Source of the DNA: Kluyvera ascorbata ATCC 33433
Lineage (GTDB): Bacteria; Pseudomonadota; Gammaproteobacteria; Enterobacterales; Enterobacteriaceae
DNA length: 64,000 nt
Assembly (NCBI RefSeq): GCF_000735365.1
Contig: NZ_JMPL01000006.1
Location: 26,278 to 90,277, forward strand
Direction: 5' to 3'
Part shown: positions 10,326 through 19,767 of the stretch, one piece after another
Position numbering within the stretch: the first letter of the stretch is position 1
How the letters are laid out: the number at the start of each line of letters is the position of its first letter
Notes under the pieces: model-generated
What the model saw: the letters and a program-made list of their open reading frames with translations, nothing else
Databases searched by the model: none
What the model was told of the DNA's origin: nothing
Translations under genes and position numbers: made by a program

Positions 10326-11123
10326 ATGCAGGACAACACAACTCATTCTGATACGACCTTTTCTCTGGAACAGGTCGTTTTTCGCGTTCCAGGCCGTACG
10401 CTTCTTCATCCTCTTTCCTTAACTTTTCCTGCGGGCAAAGTGACCGGTCTTATCGGTCATAACGGCTCGGGCAAATCCACGCTGCTGAAAATGCTTGGCC
10501 GCCATCAGCCGCCGTCGGAAGGGGAGATTCTGCTCGACGGTCAGCCGCTGGCGAGCTGGAACAGCAAAGCGTTTGCCCGTAAGGTCGCTTATTTACCGCA
10601 GCAGCTGCCGCCCGCAGAAGGGATGACCGTACGTGAACTGGTGGCAATTGGTCGCTACCCGTGGCACGGCGCGCTGGGACGTTTTGGCGTGGCTGACAGA
10701 GAGAAGGTGGAAGAAGCGATTTCGCTGGTTGGCCTAAAACCGCTGGCGCATCGCCTGGTGGACAGCCTCTCCGGCGGCGAACGTCAGCGTGCGTGGATAG
10801 CCATGCTGGTGGCGCAAGACAGTCGCTGTCTGTTGCTCGATGAACCAACTTCGGCGCTGGATATTGCTCATCAAGTTGATGTGCTAGCGCTGGTGCATCG
10901 CCTGAGCCAGCAGCGCGGTCTGACGGTCGTTGCTGTCCTGCACGATATTAATATGGCGGCGCGCTACTGCGATTATCTGGTGGCGCTTCGCGGCGGTGAA
11001 ATGATTGCTCAGGGAACGCCTGATGAACTGATGCGCAGCGACACGCTGGAGCAGATTTACGGCATTCCAATGGGCATTCTGCCGCATCCAGCCGGTGCTG
11101 CACCGGTAAGTTTTGTCTATTGA
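10326..11123 (+). CDS. fhuC: Fe3+-hydroxamate ABC transporter ATP-binding protein FhuC
   Basis: The ATPase that powers FhuB for hydroxamate siderophore import across the inner membrane. The 265-residue product has Walker A GHNGSGKST (44-52), a Q-loop region (LPQQLPPAEGM), signature LSGGERQR and Walker B CLLLDEP. ATG 10326 gives exactly the E. coli length; an upstream ATG at 10314 adds four residues and neither has a strong Shine-Dalgarno sequence. It follows fhuA by 48 bp and its stop overlaps the fhuD start (TGATG). Confidence 0.97.
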   Translation: MQDNTTHSDTTFSLEQVVFRVPGRTLLHPLSLTFPAGKVTGLIGHNGSGKSTLLKMLGRHQPPSEGEILLDGQPLASWNSKAFARKVAYLPQQLPPAEGMTVRELVAIGRYPWHGALGRFGVADREKVEEAISLVGLKPLAHRLVDSLSGGERQRAWIAMLVAQDSRCLLLDEPTSALDIAHQVDVLALVHRLSQQRGLTVVAVLHDINMAARYCDYLVALRGGEMIAQGTPDELMRSDTLEQIYGIPMGILPHPAGAAPVSFVY

Positions 11124-12013
11124 TGACTGATTCGAATTTGATAAACCGTCGCCGTTTTCTGGCGGCGATGGCGCTCTCGCCGCTGCTCTGGCAGATGCAA
11201 AAAGCGCAGGCTGCGCCGGTGAATGCCGAACGTATCGTGGCGCTGGAGTGGCTGCCCGTCGAGCTGATGCTGGCGCTGGGCGTAACGCCCTACGGCGTGG
11301 CGGATATCCCCAACTACCGCATGTGGGTCAACGAGCCGGTGCTGCCGGACTCGGTGATTGACGTCGGGCTGCGTACCGAACCTAATCTTGAACTGCTGAC
11401 CCAGATGAAGCCCTCTATGCTGGTCTGGTCTGCAGGTTATGGTCCTTCACCGAAGATCCTCGCGCGAATTGCACCGGGCCGAAGCTTTGCCTTCAGCGAT
11501 GGCAAACAGCCGCTGGAGCAGGCGCGCCGCTCGCTGCTGGAAATGGCAGACCTGCTCAACAAGCAGGATGTGGCCCATCGTCATCTGGCGAAGTTTGATG
11601 CCTATATCGATAGCCTGAAGCCACGTTTTGCACAGCGCGGCGAACGCCCTCTGCTGATGATGTCGCTGCTCGATTCTCGCCATATGCTGGTGTTTGGCCC
11701 GAACTGCCTATTCCAGGAGATTCTCGACCGTCTGGGTGTGAAAAACGCCTGGCAGGGTGAAACTAATTTTTGGGGCAGTACGGTGGTCGGTATCGACAGG
11801 CTGGCGGCGTACAAAGACGTGGACGTTCTCTGCTTTGATCATGGCAATGAGGCTGATATGCGCCGCCTGGCCGCCACGCCGTTATGGCAGGCGATGCCGT
11901 TTGTGCGCGCCAACCGCGTGCAGAACGTCCCGGCGGTGTGGTTCTATGGTGCGACGCTGTCGGCGATGAACTTCGCTCGCATCCTCGATAATGCATTAGG
12001 AGGTCAAGCGTGA
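11123..12013 (+). CDS. fhuD: Fe3+-hydroxamate periplasmic binding protein FhuD
   Basis: Binds ferric hydroxamates in the periplasm and delivers them to FhuB. The 296-residue product starts with a signal sequence containing a twin-arginine-like patch (NRRRFLAAMALSP), ending near AQAA at about 30. The body has the clamshell binding-protein motifs VALEWLPVELMLALGV and VWSAGYGPSP. ATG 11123 overlaps the fhuC stop by one base. A TTG one codon upstream is possible but not needed. Translation is probably coupled to fhuC. Confidence 0.97.
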   Translation: MTDSNLINRRRFLAAMALSPLLWQMQKAQAAPVNAERIVALEWLPVELMLALGVTPYGVADIPNYRMWVNEPVLPDSVIDVGLRTEPNLELLTQMKPSMLVWSAGYGPSPKILARIAPGRSFAFSDGKQPLEQARRSLLEMADLLNKQDVAHRHLAKFDAYIDSLKPRFAQRGERPLLMMSLLDSRHMLVFGPNCLFQEILDRLGVKNAWQGETNFWGSTVVGIDRLAAYKDVDVLCFDHGNEADMRRLAATPLWQAMPFVRANRVQNVPAVWFYGATLSAMNFARILDNALGGQA

Positions 12014-13992
12014 AAACGACCCGCTCTCCTTTTGCCTCTGTGTTGCTGCTGGCGCTATTTATCCTCGCGCTGGCGCTGACCTGGTTTAACTTCAACCTGG
12101 CACTGCCCAACGCGCTTTGGTTCCAGGCAATGCGTCAGCCGGATATCAACGCCATTGACCAGATGCTGTTCCACTACAGCCTATTGCCTCGTCTGGCCAT
12201 CTCTCTGTTGGTGGGGGCGGGTCTGGGGCTGGTGGGCGTTCTGTTCCAGCAGGTGCTGCGTAACCCGCTGGCTGAGCCAACGACGCTTGGCGTGGCAACC
12301 GGTGCCCAACTGGGGATGACGATAACCACGCTGTGGGCGATACCGGGCGTGCTGACTTCGCAGTTTGCCGCCCTGGCGGGTGCCTGTATCGTGGGCGCGC
12401 TGGTGTTTGGTGTGGCGTGGGGTAAACGTCTCTCGCCGGTGACGCTGATTCTGGCCGGGCTGGTGGTGAGCCTGTACTGCGGCGCAATCAACCAGCTGAT
12501 GGTGATTTTCCATCACGACCAGCTGCAAAGCATGTTCCTGTGGAGCACCGGGACGCTGACGCAAACCGACTGGAGCGTGGTACAGCGTCTGTGGCCACAG
12601 CTGTTGGGCGGCGTGATGCTGACGCTGCTGCTGCTGCGCCCGTTAACGTTGATGGGCCTGGATGACGGCGTGGCGCGCAACCTGGGGCTGGCGCTGTCGC
12701 TGGCACGTCTGGGCGCGCTGACGCTGGCTATCGTTATCAGTGCGTTCCTCGTCAATGCGGTGGGGATTATTGGCTTTATCGGCCTGTTTGCGCCGCTGCT
12801 GGCGAAGATGCTCGGCGCACGACGTTTGCTATCCCGACTGATGCTGGCACCGCTGATTGGTGCGCTGATTCTGTGGCTTTCTGACCAGCTTATTCTCTGG
12901 CTCACCCGCGTGTGGATGGAAGTCTCTACCGGCTCCGTGACCGCGCTGATTGGCGCACCGCTGTTGCTTTGGCTGTTACCTCGACTGCGTAGCATGAGCG
13001 CACCGTCAATGAACGCCAGCGATAGCGTGGCAAATGAACGTCAGAACGTGCAGTGGTTTGCGCTGGGCGGTTTGGTGATTCTGCTGGCGGCGATGTTCGT
13101 TGCCCTGTCGCTGGGGCGCGATGCGCACAGTTGGCACTGGGCGAGCGCTACGCTGCTTGACGAGCTGGCGCAGTGGCGCTGGCCGCGCATTGCGTCGGCA
13201 TTGATTGCGGGTGTGATGCTGGCGGTGGCGGGCTGCATTATTCAGCGCTTAACGGGTAACCCGATGGCGAGCCCGGAAGTGCTGGGGATAAGCTCCGGTG
13301 CGGCGTTCGGCGTGGTCTTGATGTTGTTTGTGGTGCCGGGCAACGCGTTTGGTTGGCTGCTACCCGCGGGGAGTCTGGGGGCGGCGGTGACGCTGCTGAT
13401 TATCTTGATTGCCGCCGGGCGCGGTGGATTTTCGCCGCATCGCATGCTGCTGGCGGGGATGGCGCTCAGTACCGCATTTACTATGCTGCTGATGATGCTG
13501 CAAGCGAGCGGTGACCCGCGCATGGCGCAGATCCTGACGTGGATCTCCGGTTCAACCTATAACGCGACCGGTGAGCAGGTGGTGCAGTCGGCTATCGCGA
13601 TGGTGATTTTACTGCTGCTGGTGCCGCTGTGCCGTCGCTGGTTAACCATTCTGCCGCTGGGCGGTGAGACGGCGCGGTCTATCGGGATGGCGCTCTCTCC
13701 GGCACGTATCGGCCTGCTGCTGCTGGCAGCGTGCCTGACGGCGGCGGCCACGCTGACCATCGGGCCGCTAAGCTTTGTTGGGCTGATGGCGCCGCATATT
13801 GCGCGCATGATGGGCTTCCGTCGTACGATGCCGCATATTGTGATTTCCGCGCTGATCGGGGGACTGATGCTGGTGTTTGCCGACTGGTGTGGACGCATGC
13901 TGATGTTCCCGTATCAGGTGCCAGCAGGGCTGCTGTCGACCTTTATCGGTGCGCCGTACTTTATCTATCTGCTGAGAAAGCAGAGCCGGTAG
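12010..13992 (+). CDS. fhuB: Fe3+-hydroxamate ABC transporter permease FhuB
   Basis: An inner membrane permease formed by fusion of two homologous BtuC/FecCD-type halves, residues about 1-330 and 345-660. Each half has many hydrophobic segments and the conserved pattern around GNPLAEPTTLGVATGA or GNPMASPEVLGISSGA. The 660-residue length equals that of E. coli FhuB. It begins at GTG 12010, overlapping the fhuD stop by four bases (GTGA), with AGGAGG just upstream. It works with FhuC and FhuD. Confidence 0.97.
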   Translation: MKTTRSPFASVLLLALFILALALTWFNFNLALPNALWFQAMRQPDINAIDQMLFHYSLLPRLAISLLVGAGLGLVGVLFQQVLRNPLAEPTTLGVATGAQLGMTITTLWAIPGVLTSQFAALAGACIVGALVFGVAWGKRLSPVTLILAGLVVSLYCGAINQLMVIFHHDQLQSMFLWSTGTLTQTDWSVVQRLWPQLLGGVMLTLLLLRPLTLMGLDDGVARNLGLALSLARLGALTLAIVISAFLVNAVGIIGFIGLFAPLLAKMLGARRLLSRLMLAPLIGALILWLSDQLILWLTRVWMEVSTGSVTALIGAPLLLWLLPRLRSMSAPSMNASDSVANERQNVQWFALGGLVILLAAMFVALSLGRDAHSWHWASATLLDELAQWRWPRIASALIAGVMLAVAGCIIQRLTGNPMASPEVLGISSGAAFGVVLMLFVVPGNAFGWLLPAGSLGAAVTLLIILIAAGRGGFSPHRMLLAGMALSTAFTMLLMMLQASGDPRMAQILTWISGSTYNATGEQVVQSAIAMVILLLLVPLCRRWLTILPLGGETARSIGMALSPARIGLLLLAACLTAAATLTIGPLSFVGLMAPHIARMMGFRRTMPHIVISALIGGLMLVFADWCGRMLMFPYQVPAGLLSTFIGAPYFIYLLRKQSR

Positions 13993-13996
13993 GTTT

Positions 13997-14025
13997 CCCG
14001 GCGTCGCTGTGCTCGGCCGGGCTAC
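13997..14025 (-). repeat. REP palindrome, GTAGCCCGGCC type, inverted
   Basis: Read on the minus strand it starts GTAGCCCGGCCGAGCACAGC and ends in CGCCGGG. It forms an inverted pair with the copy at 14073-14102, with a terminator between them, so the whole is a small BIME. Confidence 0.75.
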
Positions 14026-14058
14026 AAAATGGCCATGCTTATCTGCATGGCCATTTTT
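14026..14058 (+). terminator. Bidirectional intrinsic terminator between fhuB and hemL
   Basis: An 11 bp perfect stem (AATGGCCATGC / GCATGGCCATT) with a 6-base loop, followed by T6 on the plus strand and T4 on the minus strand. It lies between convergent genes and is flanked by inverted REP units. Confidence 0.88.
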
Positions 14059-14072
14059 TATTGCCTGCTGTT

Positions 14073-14102
14073 GTAGCCCGGCCAAGCGCAGCGCCGCCGG
14101 GA
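14073..14102 (+). repeat. REP palindrome, GTAGCCCGGCC type
   Basis: Starts GTAGCCCGGCCAAGCGCAGC and ends in GCCGCCGGGA. It is in opposite orientation to the copy at 13997-14025 and ends 11 bp before the hemL stop codon. Confidence 0.8.
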
Positions 14103-14112
14103 TAGGTCAGAC

Positions 14113-15393
14113 TTACAGCTTCGCAAACACCCGACGCGCCGCGTCAATGGTGTTATTGATGTCTTCTTCGCTGTGGGCGATGGACATAAAGCCCGCTTCA
14201 AACGCCGACGGTGCCAGGTACACGCCTTCATCCAGCATCAGGTGGAAGAAACGCTTAAAGCGCTCAACGTCGCACTTCAGCACGTCCTGATAGCAGGTGA
14301 CTTCTTTACCCTCGGTAAAGAAGATCCCGAACATCCCGCCCACGTTGTTCACCACCAGTGGAATGCCGGTCTCTTGCGCGGCATCCAGCAGTCCTTGTGC
14401 CAGTTGGTTGGTCAGATCGGTCAGCGTTTCGTGTACGCCCGGCTGTGCCACTTCGGTCAGGCAAGCAAAGCCCGCTGCCATCGCGATTGGGTTACCGGAA
14501 AGCGTACCTGCCTGGTACACCGGGCCCGTTGGTGCCAGCGCGTCCATCACGTCGCGACGGCCACCGAAAGCGCCCACCGGCATACCGCCGCCGATGATTT
14601 TGCCAAGGCAGGTCAGATCCGGCACCACGTCGTAGTAGGACTGTGCCCCTGCCAGCGCCACGCGAAAGCCGGTCATCACTTCATCGATAATCAGCAGCGC
14701 GCCAAACTCGTCGCACAGCGCGCGCAGGCCCGGCAGGAAATCAGCCTGCGGTGGAATGCAGTTCATGTTACCGGCAACCGGTTCAACGATGATGCAGGCA
14801 ATCTCCTGTGGGAACTGCTCGAACGCGGCGCGTACGGAAGCCAGATCGTTATAAGTACAGGTGAGGGTGTGCTTAGCGAAGTCCGCCGGTACGCCCGGTG
14901 AATTTGGCTGGCCGAGGGTCAGCGCGCCGGAACCCGCTTTCACCAGCAGGCAGTCGGCGTGGCCGTGGTAGCAGCCTTCGAATTTGATGATTTTGTCACG
15001 GCCGGTGAAACCGCGCGCCAGACGGATGGCGCTCATGGTGGCTTCGGTACCGGAGTTCACCATACGCACCATGTCCATGGTTGGCACCAGTTCGGTCACC
15101 AGCTTCGCCATGGTCACTTCCATTTCGGTTGGTGCGCCGAAGCTCAGGCCGCGCTCTGCCGCTTCAATCACCGCATTGCGGATGGCAGGGTGGTTATGAC
15201 CCAGCACCATCGGCCCCCAGGAACCGACATAATCGATATAGGCTTTGCCATCCACGTCGTACAGATAGGCACCGTCCGCACGCTCGATAAACAGCGGCGT
15301 ACCGCCGACACCGGTGAAAGCACGTACCGGTGAGTTGACCCCGCCAGGGATAAGTTCACGCGCTGCGCTATAGAGGTTTTCAGATTTGCTCAT
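14113..15393 (-). CDS. hemL: Glutamate-1-semialdehyde 2,1-aminomutase
   Basis: Converts glutamate-1-semialdehyde to 5-aminolevulinate, the second step of tetrapyrrole synthesis by the C5 pathway. It is a PLP enzyme of the class III aminotransferase family. The 426-residue product has the usual length, [14 protein letters not shown] at 114-127, the [10 protein letters not shown] motif at 235-244, and the PLP lysine K265 in [11 protein letters not shown]. It converges on fhuB and diverges from clcA. Confidence 0.98.
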   Translation of the reverse strand: MSKSENLYSAARELIPGGVNSPVRAFTGVGGTPLFIERADGAYLYDVDGKAYIDYVGSWGPMVLGHNHPAIRNAVIEAAERGLSFGAPTEMEVTMAKLVTELVPTMDMVRMVNSGTEATMSAIRLARGFTGRDKIIKFEGCYHGHADCLLVKAGSGALTLGQPNSPGVPADFAKHTLTCTYNDLASVRAAFEQFPQEIACIIVEPVAGNMNCIPPQADFLPGLRALCDEFGALLIIDEVMTGFRVALAGAQSYYDVVPDLTCLGKIIGGGMPVGAFGGRRDVMDALAPTGPVYQAGTLSGNPIAMAAGFACLTEVAQPGVHETLTDLTNQLAQGLLDAAQETGIPLVVNNVGGMFGIFFTEGKEVTCYQDVLKCDVERFKRFFHLMLDEGVYLAPSAFEAGFMSIAHSEEDINNTIDAARRVFAKL

Positions 15394-15574
15394 TGCCAGG
15401 ATCCTGGTTCGTGAAAAATGTTTTGTCCGCTATTCTAAATTATTCCACAGAAGTTATGAAATTTTTGCCTGATTGCAACAAAGCACTCGTAGCGTAATTT
15501 TTTCGCGACGTAGCGCACAGGCTTGGGTAAAATGCCCTCCCTTCCTATTTGTATTACCAATTAGTGATGACGGT

Positions 15575-16993
15575 ATGAAAGCAGAAATACCCCCTTTAGA
15601 GGCACAGCGAATAGTGCATAAACGTCGCCGCGATGTGGTGCGTAAATTACTGAACCGCGATAAAACACCGCTGATGGTGCTGCTGATGTCCGCCGTAGTC
15701 GGCACGCTTGTTGGGGTGGTTGGCGTGGCATTTGAACATGCGGTGAACTGGGTGCTGAACGTGCGTATCGGTACGTTGGTGCAGGTTGCCGACCACTGGT
15801 ATCTGGTCTGGCCGCTGGCGTTTATCCTGTCGGCGCTGTTAGCCATGTTCGGCTACTGGCTGATGCGACGTTTTGCGCCGGAAGCGGGCGGCTCGGGCAT
15901 TCCGGAAATTGAAGGCGCGCTGGAAGACCTGCGCCCGGTTCGCTGGTGGCGCGTGCTGCCGGTGAAATTCTTTGGCGGCTTGGGGACGCTCGGCTCGGGC
16001 ATGGTGCTTGGACGCGAAGGTCCAACGGTCCAGATTGGTGGGAATATCGGGCGCATGGTAGGCGATATCTTCCGCCAGCGCGGCGAAGAATCGCGCCACA
16101 CCTTACTGGCAACCGGCGCGGCAGCGGGGCTGTCGGCGGCGTTTAACGCGCCGCTTGCGGGGATCCTCTTTATTATTGAAGAGATGCGCCCGCAGTTCCG
16201 CTACAGCCTTATCTCCATTAAAGCGGTGTTTACCGGCGTTATTATGTCGAGCATCGTGTTCCGTATCTTCAACGGCGAAACGCCGGTGATTGAAGTCGGC
16301 AAACTGAGCAATGCGCCGGTTAACACGCTGTGGCTTTATCTGGTATTGGGTGTGATTTTTGGCTGTGTTGGCCCGCTGTTTAATACCCTGGTGCTGAAAA
16401 CACAGGATATGTTTTTCCGTATTCATGGCGGCAATACGAAAAAATGGGTGTTGATTGGTGGTCTGATTGGCGGTGGCTGTGGTGTGCTGGGGCTGTTTCA
16501 GTCGGCGGCGGCGGGCGGTGGTTTTAACCTGATTCCGATTGCGGCGGCGGGCAACTTTACCGTCGGAACGCTGCTGTTTCTGTTTGTGGCTCGTGTTATC
16601 ACCACGCTCTTGTGCTTCTCTTCCGGTGCGCCGGGCGGTATTTTCGCGCCGATGCTGGCGCTGGGCACCTTGCTGGGCACGGCCTTTGGTGTGGCGGCGA
16701 TGCATCTCTTTCCTGCCTACAATCTGGATGCGGGGACCTTTGCTATCGCCGGAATGGGCGCGCTGTTGGCGGCTTCTGTGCGTGCGCCGCTCACCGGGAT
16801 TGTGCTGGTGCTGGAGATGACCGACAATTATCAGCTCATTTTGCCAATGATTATTACCGGGCTCGGTGCCACGCTATTAGCGCAGTTCCTCGGCGGACAA
16901 CCGCTCTACGCCACGATTCTGGCGCGCACCCTGGCGAAGCAGGAGGCCGAGCAAGAGGCGAAAGCCAGGCAGTCGGCCCCGGAGAATACTTGA
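15575..16993 (+). CDS. clcA: H+/Cl- exchange transporter ClcA
   Basis: A CLC-type two-chloride/one-proton antiporter of the inner membrane that helps acid resistance in E. coli. The 472-residue product keeps the selectivity motif GSGIP (106-110, with S107), GREGP with gating E148, the internal proton glutamate E203, and [12 protein letters not shown] 15575 (MKAEIPP) matches the usual length; an upstream ATG at 15473 would add 34 unconserved residues. It diverges from hemL. Confidence 0.97.
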   Translation: MKAEIPPLEAQRIVHKRRRDVVRKLLNRDKTPLMVLLMSAVVGTLVGVVGVAFEHAVNWVLNVRIGTLVQVADHWYLVWPLAFILSALLAMFGYWLMRRFAPEAGGSGIPEIEGALEDLRPVRWWRVLPVKFFGGLGTLGSGMVLGREGPTVQIGGNIGRMVGDIFRQRGEESRHTLLATGAAAGLSAAFNAPLAGILFIIEEMRPQFRYSLISIKAVFTGVIMSSIVFRIFNGETPVIEVGKLSNAPVNTLWLYLVLGVIFGCVGPLFNTLVLKTQDMFFRIHGGNTKKWVLIGGLIGGGCGVLGLFQSAAAGGGFNLIPIAAAGNFTVGTLLFLFVARVITTLLCFSSGAPGGIFAPMLALGTLLGTAFGVAAMHLFPAYNLDAGTFAIAGMGALLAASVRAPLTGIVLVLEMTDNYQLILPMIITGLGATLLAQFLGGQPLYATILARTLAKQEAEQEAKARQSAPENT

Positions 16994-17075
16994 ACGATTT
17001 ACTAGGGTATTAGATAATGGCCAAAAGAGTCGGGTTATTATTTGCCCAGACCCGCTGTATTAATGGGAGCAAAAA

Positions 17076-17420
17076 ATGAGTGATGACGTAGTGCTGCCGC
17101 TGGAGTTTACCGACGCCGCAGCCAAAAAAGTAAAAGTCCTGATTGCGGATGAAGAGAATCCAAACCTGAAGCTGCGTGTGTACATCACGGGCGGCGGTTG
17201 CAGCGGCTTCCAGTATGGCTTTACCTTTGATGACCAGATCAACGAAGGCGACATGACCATCGAGAAACAGGGCGTAGGCCTGGTGGTCGACCCGATGAGC
17301 CTGCAGTATCTGGTAGGCGGTTCGGTGGATTACACCGAAGGTCTGGAAGGTTCTCGCTTTATCGTAACCAACCCAAATGCAACCAGCACCTGCGGCTGCG
17401 GTTCTTCCTTCAGCATCTAA
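17076..17420 (+). CDS. erpA: Iron-sulfur cluster insertion protein ErpA
   Basis: An A-type Fe-S carrier that delivers clusters to apoproteins, including IspG and IspH of isoprenoid synthesis in E. coli. The 114-residue product has the three invariant cysteines C42 (GGGCSG), C106 and C108 ([10 protein letters not shown]). The start at 17076 is preceded by GGGAGC. The gene stands alone and ends at a strong terminator. Confidence 0.98.
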   Translation: MSDDVVLPLEFTDAAAKKVKVLIADEENPNLKLRVYITGGGCSGFQYGFTFDDQINEGDMTIEKQGVGLVVDPMSLQYLVGGSVDYTEGLEGSRFIVTNPNATSTCGCGSSFSI

Positions 17421-17441
17421 GCTTGCTGACCAGATAAATGA

Positions 17442-17468
17442 AAAGCCCACCGAATGGTGGGCTTTTTT
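17442..17468 (+). terminator. Intrinsic terminator downstream of erpA
   Basis: A 10 bp stem (AAAGCCCACC / GGTGGGCTTT) with a GAAT loop, then a T-run. A short A-run precedes it, so it may also act on the minus strand for yadS. Confidence 0.88.
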
Positions 17469-17478
17469 TGTATTTCTT

Positions 17479-17548
17479 GTAGCCCGGACGAGGTGCGCTA
17501 GCGTCGACTCCGGGGCATCCCCATCGGCGCTGTGCTTGGCCGGGCTAC
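17479..17548. repeat. BIME: inverted pair of REP palindromes
   Basis: The first unit (17479-17515, plus) starts GTAGCCCGGACGAGGTGCG and ends in CTCCGGGG. The second (17524-17548), read on the minus strand, starts GTAGCCCGGCCAAGCACAGC. The two belong to the two head variants seen elsewhere in the window. The pair lies between the erpA terminator and the yadS stop codon. Confidence 0.82.
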
Positions 17549-17554
17549 ACAGGT

Positions 17555-18178
17555 TTAACGCCAGTTATCGTCCAGAGCAAAGGTCGGCAGCTTCAGATGC
17601 CAGCGAATGGCCGCCAGGCGAATGGCCAGCGTCACCACCATTCCCATCATGCTGGCGTTTTCCAGCGGTACCTGGAAAGTGTAATAGGCGGTGGCGTGCA
17701 CAATCCCGCCGATAATACAGGCGGTGGCATAGATTTCTGTTCGTAGAATCATCGGCACTTCACGTGCCAGTACGTCGCGGATTATCCCGCCACCCACGCC
17801 GGTGACCACGCCCATGCAGACGGCGACAAGCGGCCCAGAGTGGGCGAGAAACGCTTTGTTCACGCCGATACCAACAAACACGGCGAGCCCCACGGCATCG
17901 AGCACCGGCAGCACCCATTTGGGCAGGCGGCGCGGCTGACGCACCAGAACAATCGTGAGCATACTGGTCACCATCGCCACCACCAGGTCCGTGGGGTCTT
18001 TCACCCAGAATACCGGGCCGTTGGCCAGCGCCATATCGCGAATGGTCCCACCACCGACGGCGGTAACGACTCCCAGTACCAATACGCCAAAAGGGTCCAT
18101 CCGTAGCTTTCCCGCCAGCAGTACGCCGGAGACCGCGAAAACGATGGTGCCTACAATATCCAGCCAATAGACAAGCAT
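17555..18178 (-). CDS. yadS: TRIC-family membrane protein YadS
   Basis: A 207-residue integral membrane protein made of two similar halves (UPF0126/TRIC channel-like), each with the pattern VVTAVGGGTIRD or VVTGVGGGIIRD. About seven hydrophobic segments are visible. Its E. coli relative has been linked to glycine uptake, but I treat the function as uncertain. ATG 18178 was chosen over an upstream TTG at 18184. It follows btuF by 14 bp in the same direction. Confidence 0.93.
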   Translation of the reverse strand: MLVYWLDIVGTIVFAVSGVLLAGKLRMDPFGVLVLGVVTAVGGGTIRDMALANGPVFWVKDPTDLVVAMVTSMLTIVLVRQPRRLPKWVLPVLDAVGLAVFVGIGVNKAFLAHSGPLVAVCMGVVTGVGGGIIRDVLAREVPMILRTEIYATACIIGGIVHATAYYTFQVPLENASMMGMVVTLAIRLAAIRWHLKLPTFALDDNWR

Positions 18179-18192
18179 GACCAATTACCCGA

Positions 18193-18993
18193 TTAATTAA
18201 CCTGCGACAGCGCAGTACAGAGTTGTTTTGCGGCGAGGATAATACGTGGGCTCGCGCGTTCAAACCAGTCACTATTGAGGGGAATAATCGGGATTGTGAG
18301 CTGGCTTGCCCAGTACTGCTGGATTTTCGGAATCTGACCTACATCGCCGGCCGCGACAATCACCTGCGGCTTACGCATCAGCACCTGTTCGCGACTTACC
18401 TGAGGCCAGGCTACCCGGCTGTCGGCAAAGATGTTTTGACCGCCGCAGATTTCCAGCACCTGGTTCTGAATGGCGCTTTTGTTGCTGGTGAAAATAGGGT
18501 TAAAGCCAAACTGCATAAAGACCCGTTTTTTCGGCTTACTGGCGTACTGCGCCTTTAGCTGTGCGTAGTCGCTCAGCAGCGCGGTGGCCGCCTGCTCGGC
18601 TTTCTCCGGGTGTGGACTCCATTTCGCCAGTTGGCGAAGCGTCGCGGCAATTTCTTCAATACTGTGCGTATCAACCCACAGGACGGTAATACCCAGCGAA
18701 CGCAGTTGGTTGACCTGGCGTTCGGCGTTGCCTTCTTTCCACGCTAATACGACGTCCGGGTGCAGCGCGACTATACGTTCAAGGTTAATCCCTTGCCAGG
18801 AGGCGACCTGTTCTATCTCTTTTGCGGCGGCGGGGTAGTCAGACCAGGCGCTGACGCCAACGGGCGTGATCCCGGCGGCAAAGGCCAGTTCGGTATTCGC
18901 AGGGGATAGGGTGATAACCCGCGGCGCGGCGAAAAGCCACGCCGGGGTGCTAAGCAGCAGGGCAAGTAGCCCTGTTATCAGCCGCTTAGCCAC
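18193..18993 (-). CDS. btuF: Vitamin B12-binding periplasmic protein BtuF
   Basis: A class III periplasmic binding protein that hands cobalamin to the BtuCD importer. The 266-residue product has a signal peptide (about 1-22, ending WLFA before APRVITLSP), the conserved [16 protein letters not shown] and the C-terminal [15 protein letters not shown]. Its start lies inside the 3' end of mtnN (8 bp overlap), so translation is probably coupled. The partner genes btuCD are not in the window. Confidence 0.97.
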   Translation of the reverse strand: MAKRLITGLLALLLSTPAWLFAAPRVITLSPANTELAFAAGITPVGVSAWSDYPAAAKEIEQVASWQGINLERIVALHPDVVLAWKEGNAERQVNQLRSLGITVLWVDTHSIEEIAATLRQLAKWSPHPEKAEQAATALLSDYAQLKAQYASKPKKRVFMQFGFNPIFTSNKSAIQNQVLEICGGQNIFADSRVAWPQVSREQVLMRKPQVIVAAGDVGQIPKIQQYWASQLTIPIIPLNSDWFERASPRIILAAKQLCTALSQVN

Positions 18994-19684
18994 GCGCCAG
19001 TTTCTGTACCAGCGTTTCGACCATCAGGGTCGACTGCTTCGCGGCAACGGCCAGGAACTCTTCGAAGCTCAGGTGAGACTGCTGATCGGCAACGTCGGAA
19101 ATCGCGCGAACGACTACGAACGGCACGCCAAAGTTGTGGCAAACGTGGGCAATAGCCGTGGCTTCCATCTCTACGGCAATGGCCTGCGGGAAGTTGTGAC
19201 GGATTTTCGCCAGCGCGACGGAGCCGTTGATGAAGGCATCACCGCTGACGATCAGGCCGCGCACGGCGTTCAGGTCGAGGGATTTGATGCACGCTTCAGC
19301 GGCGGCAATCAGTTTGTCGTCGGCTTTAAACGCCGCAGGGCAACCTGCCATCTGGCCAATTTCGTAGCCGAATGCGGTAACGTCGGCATCGTGGTAGCGC
19401 GCTTCGTCAGAAACCACGATATCGCCCACTTTCAGCGTTGGCGCAAGGCCGCCCGCAGAGCCGGTGTTGATAATCACGTCTGGCTGGCAGCGCTCCAGCA
19501 GCAGCGCAGCACCCATTGCGGCGGCAACTTTACCAATGCCGGACTTCAGTAACGCGACATCTACGCCGTTCAGCTGACCCGTGTAGATTTCGCTACCGCC
19601 GATGGTGATAGTCTGACGATTTTCGATTTTGTCACGCAGCAGCGTAACTTCTTCTTCCATTGCGCCAATAATGCCGATTTTCAT
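18986..19684 (-). CDS. mtnN: 5'-methylthioadenosine/S-adenosylhomocysteine nucleosidase
   Basis: Cleaves the glycosidic bond of MTA, SAH and 5'-deoxyadenosine, removing inhibitory by-products of SAM use and feeding autoinducer-2 synthesis. The 232-residue product keeps the N-terminal [13 protein letters not shown] with E12, the GSAGG segment, VEMEA for ribose binding, and the catalytic aspartate in AISDVAD near the C-terminus. It is the first gene of the mtnN-btuF-yadS operon and diverges from dgt. Confidence 0.98.
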   Translation of the reverse strand: MKIGIIGAMEEEVTLLRDKIENRQTITIGGSEIYTGQLNGVDVALLKSGIGKVAAAMGAALLLERCQPDVIINTGSAGGLAPTLKVGDIVVSDEARYHDADVTAFGYEIGQMAGCPAAFKADDKLIAAAEACIKSLDLNAVRGLIVSGDAFINGSVALAKIRHNFPQAIAVEMEATAIAHVCHNFGVPFVVVRAISDVADQQSHLSFEEFLAVAAKQSTLMVETLVQKLARG

Positions 19685-19767
19685 AGATTTACTCGCGATG
19701 TGCCATGTTTAAAGGCATAGTCTATCATGCGGTTCAGGGGAAGCGCATTGCTTGCGACGGAGAGGCT

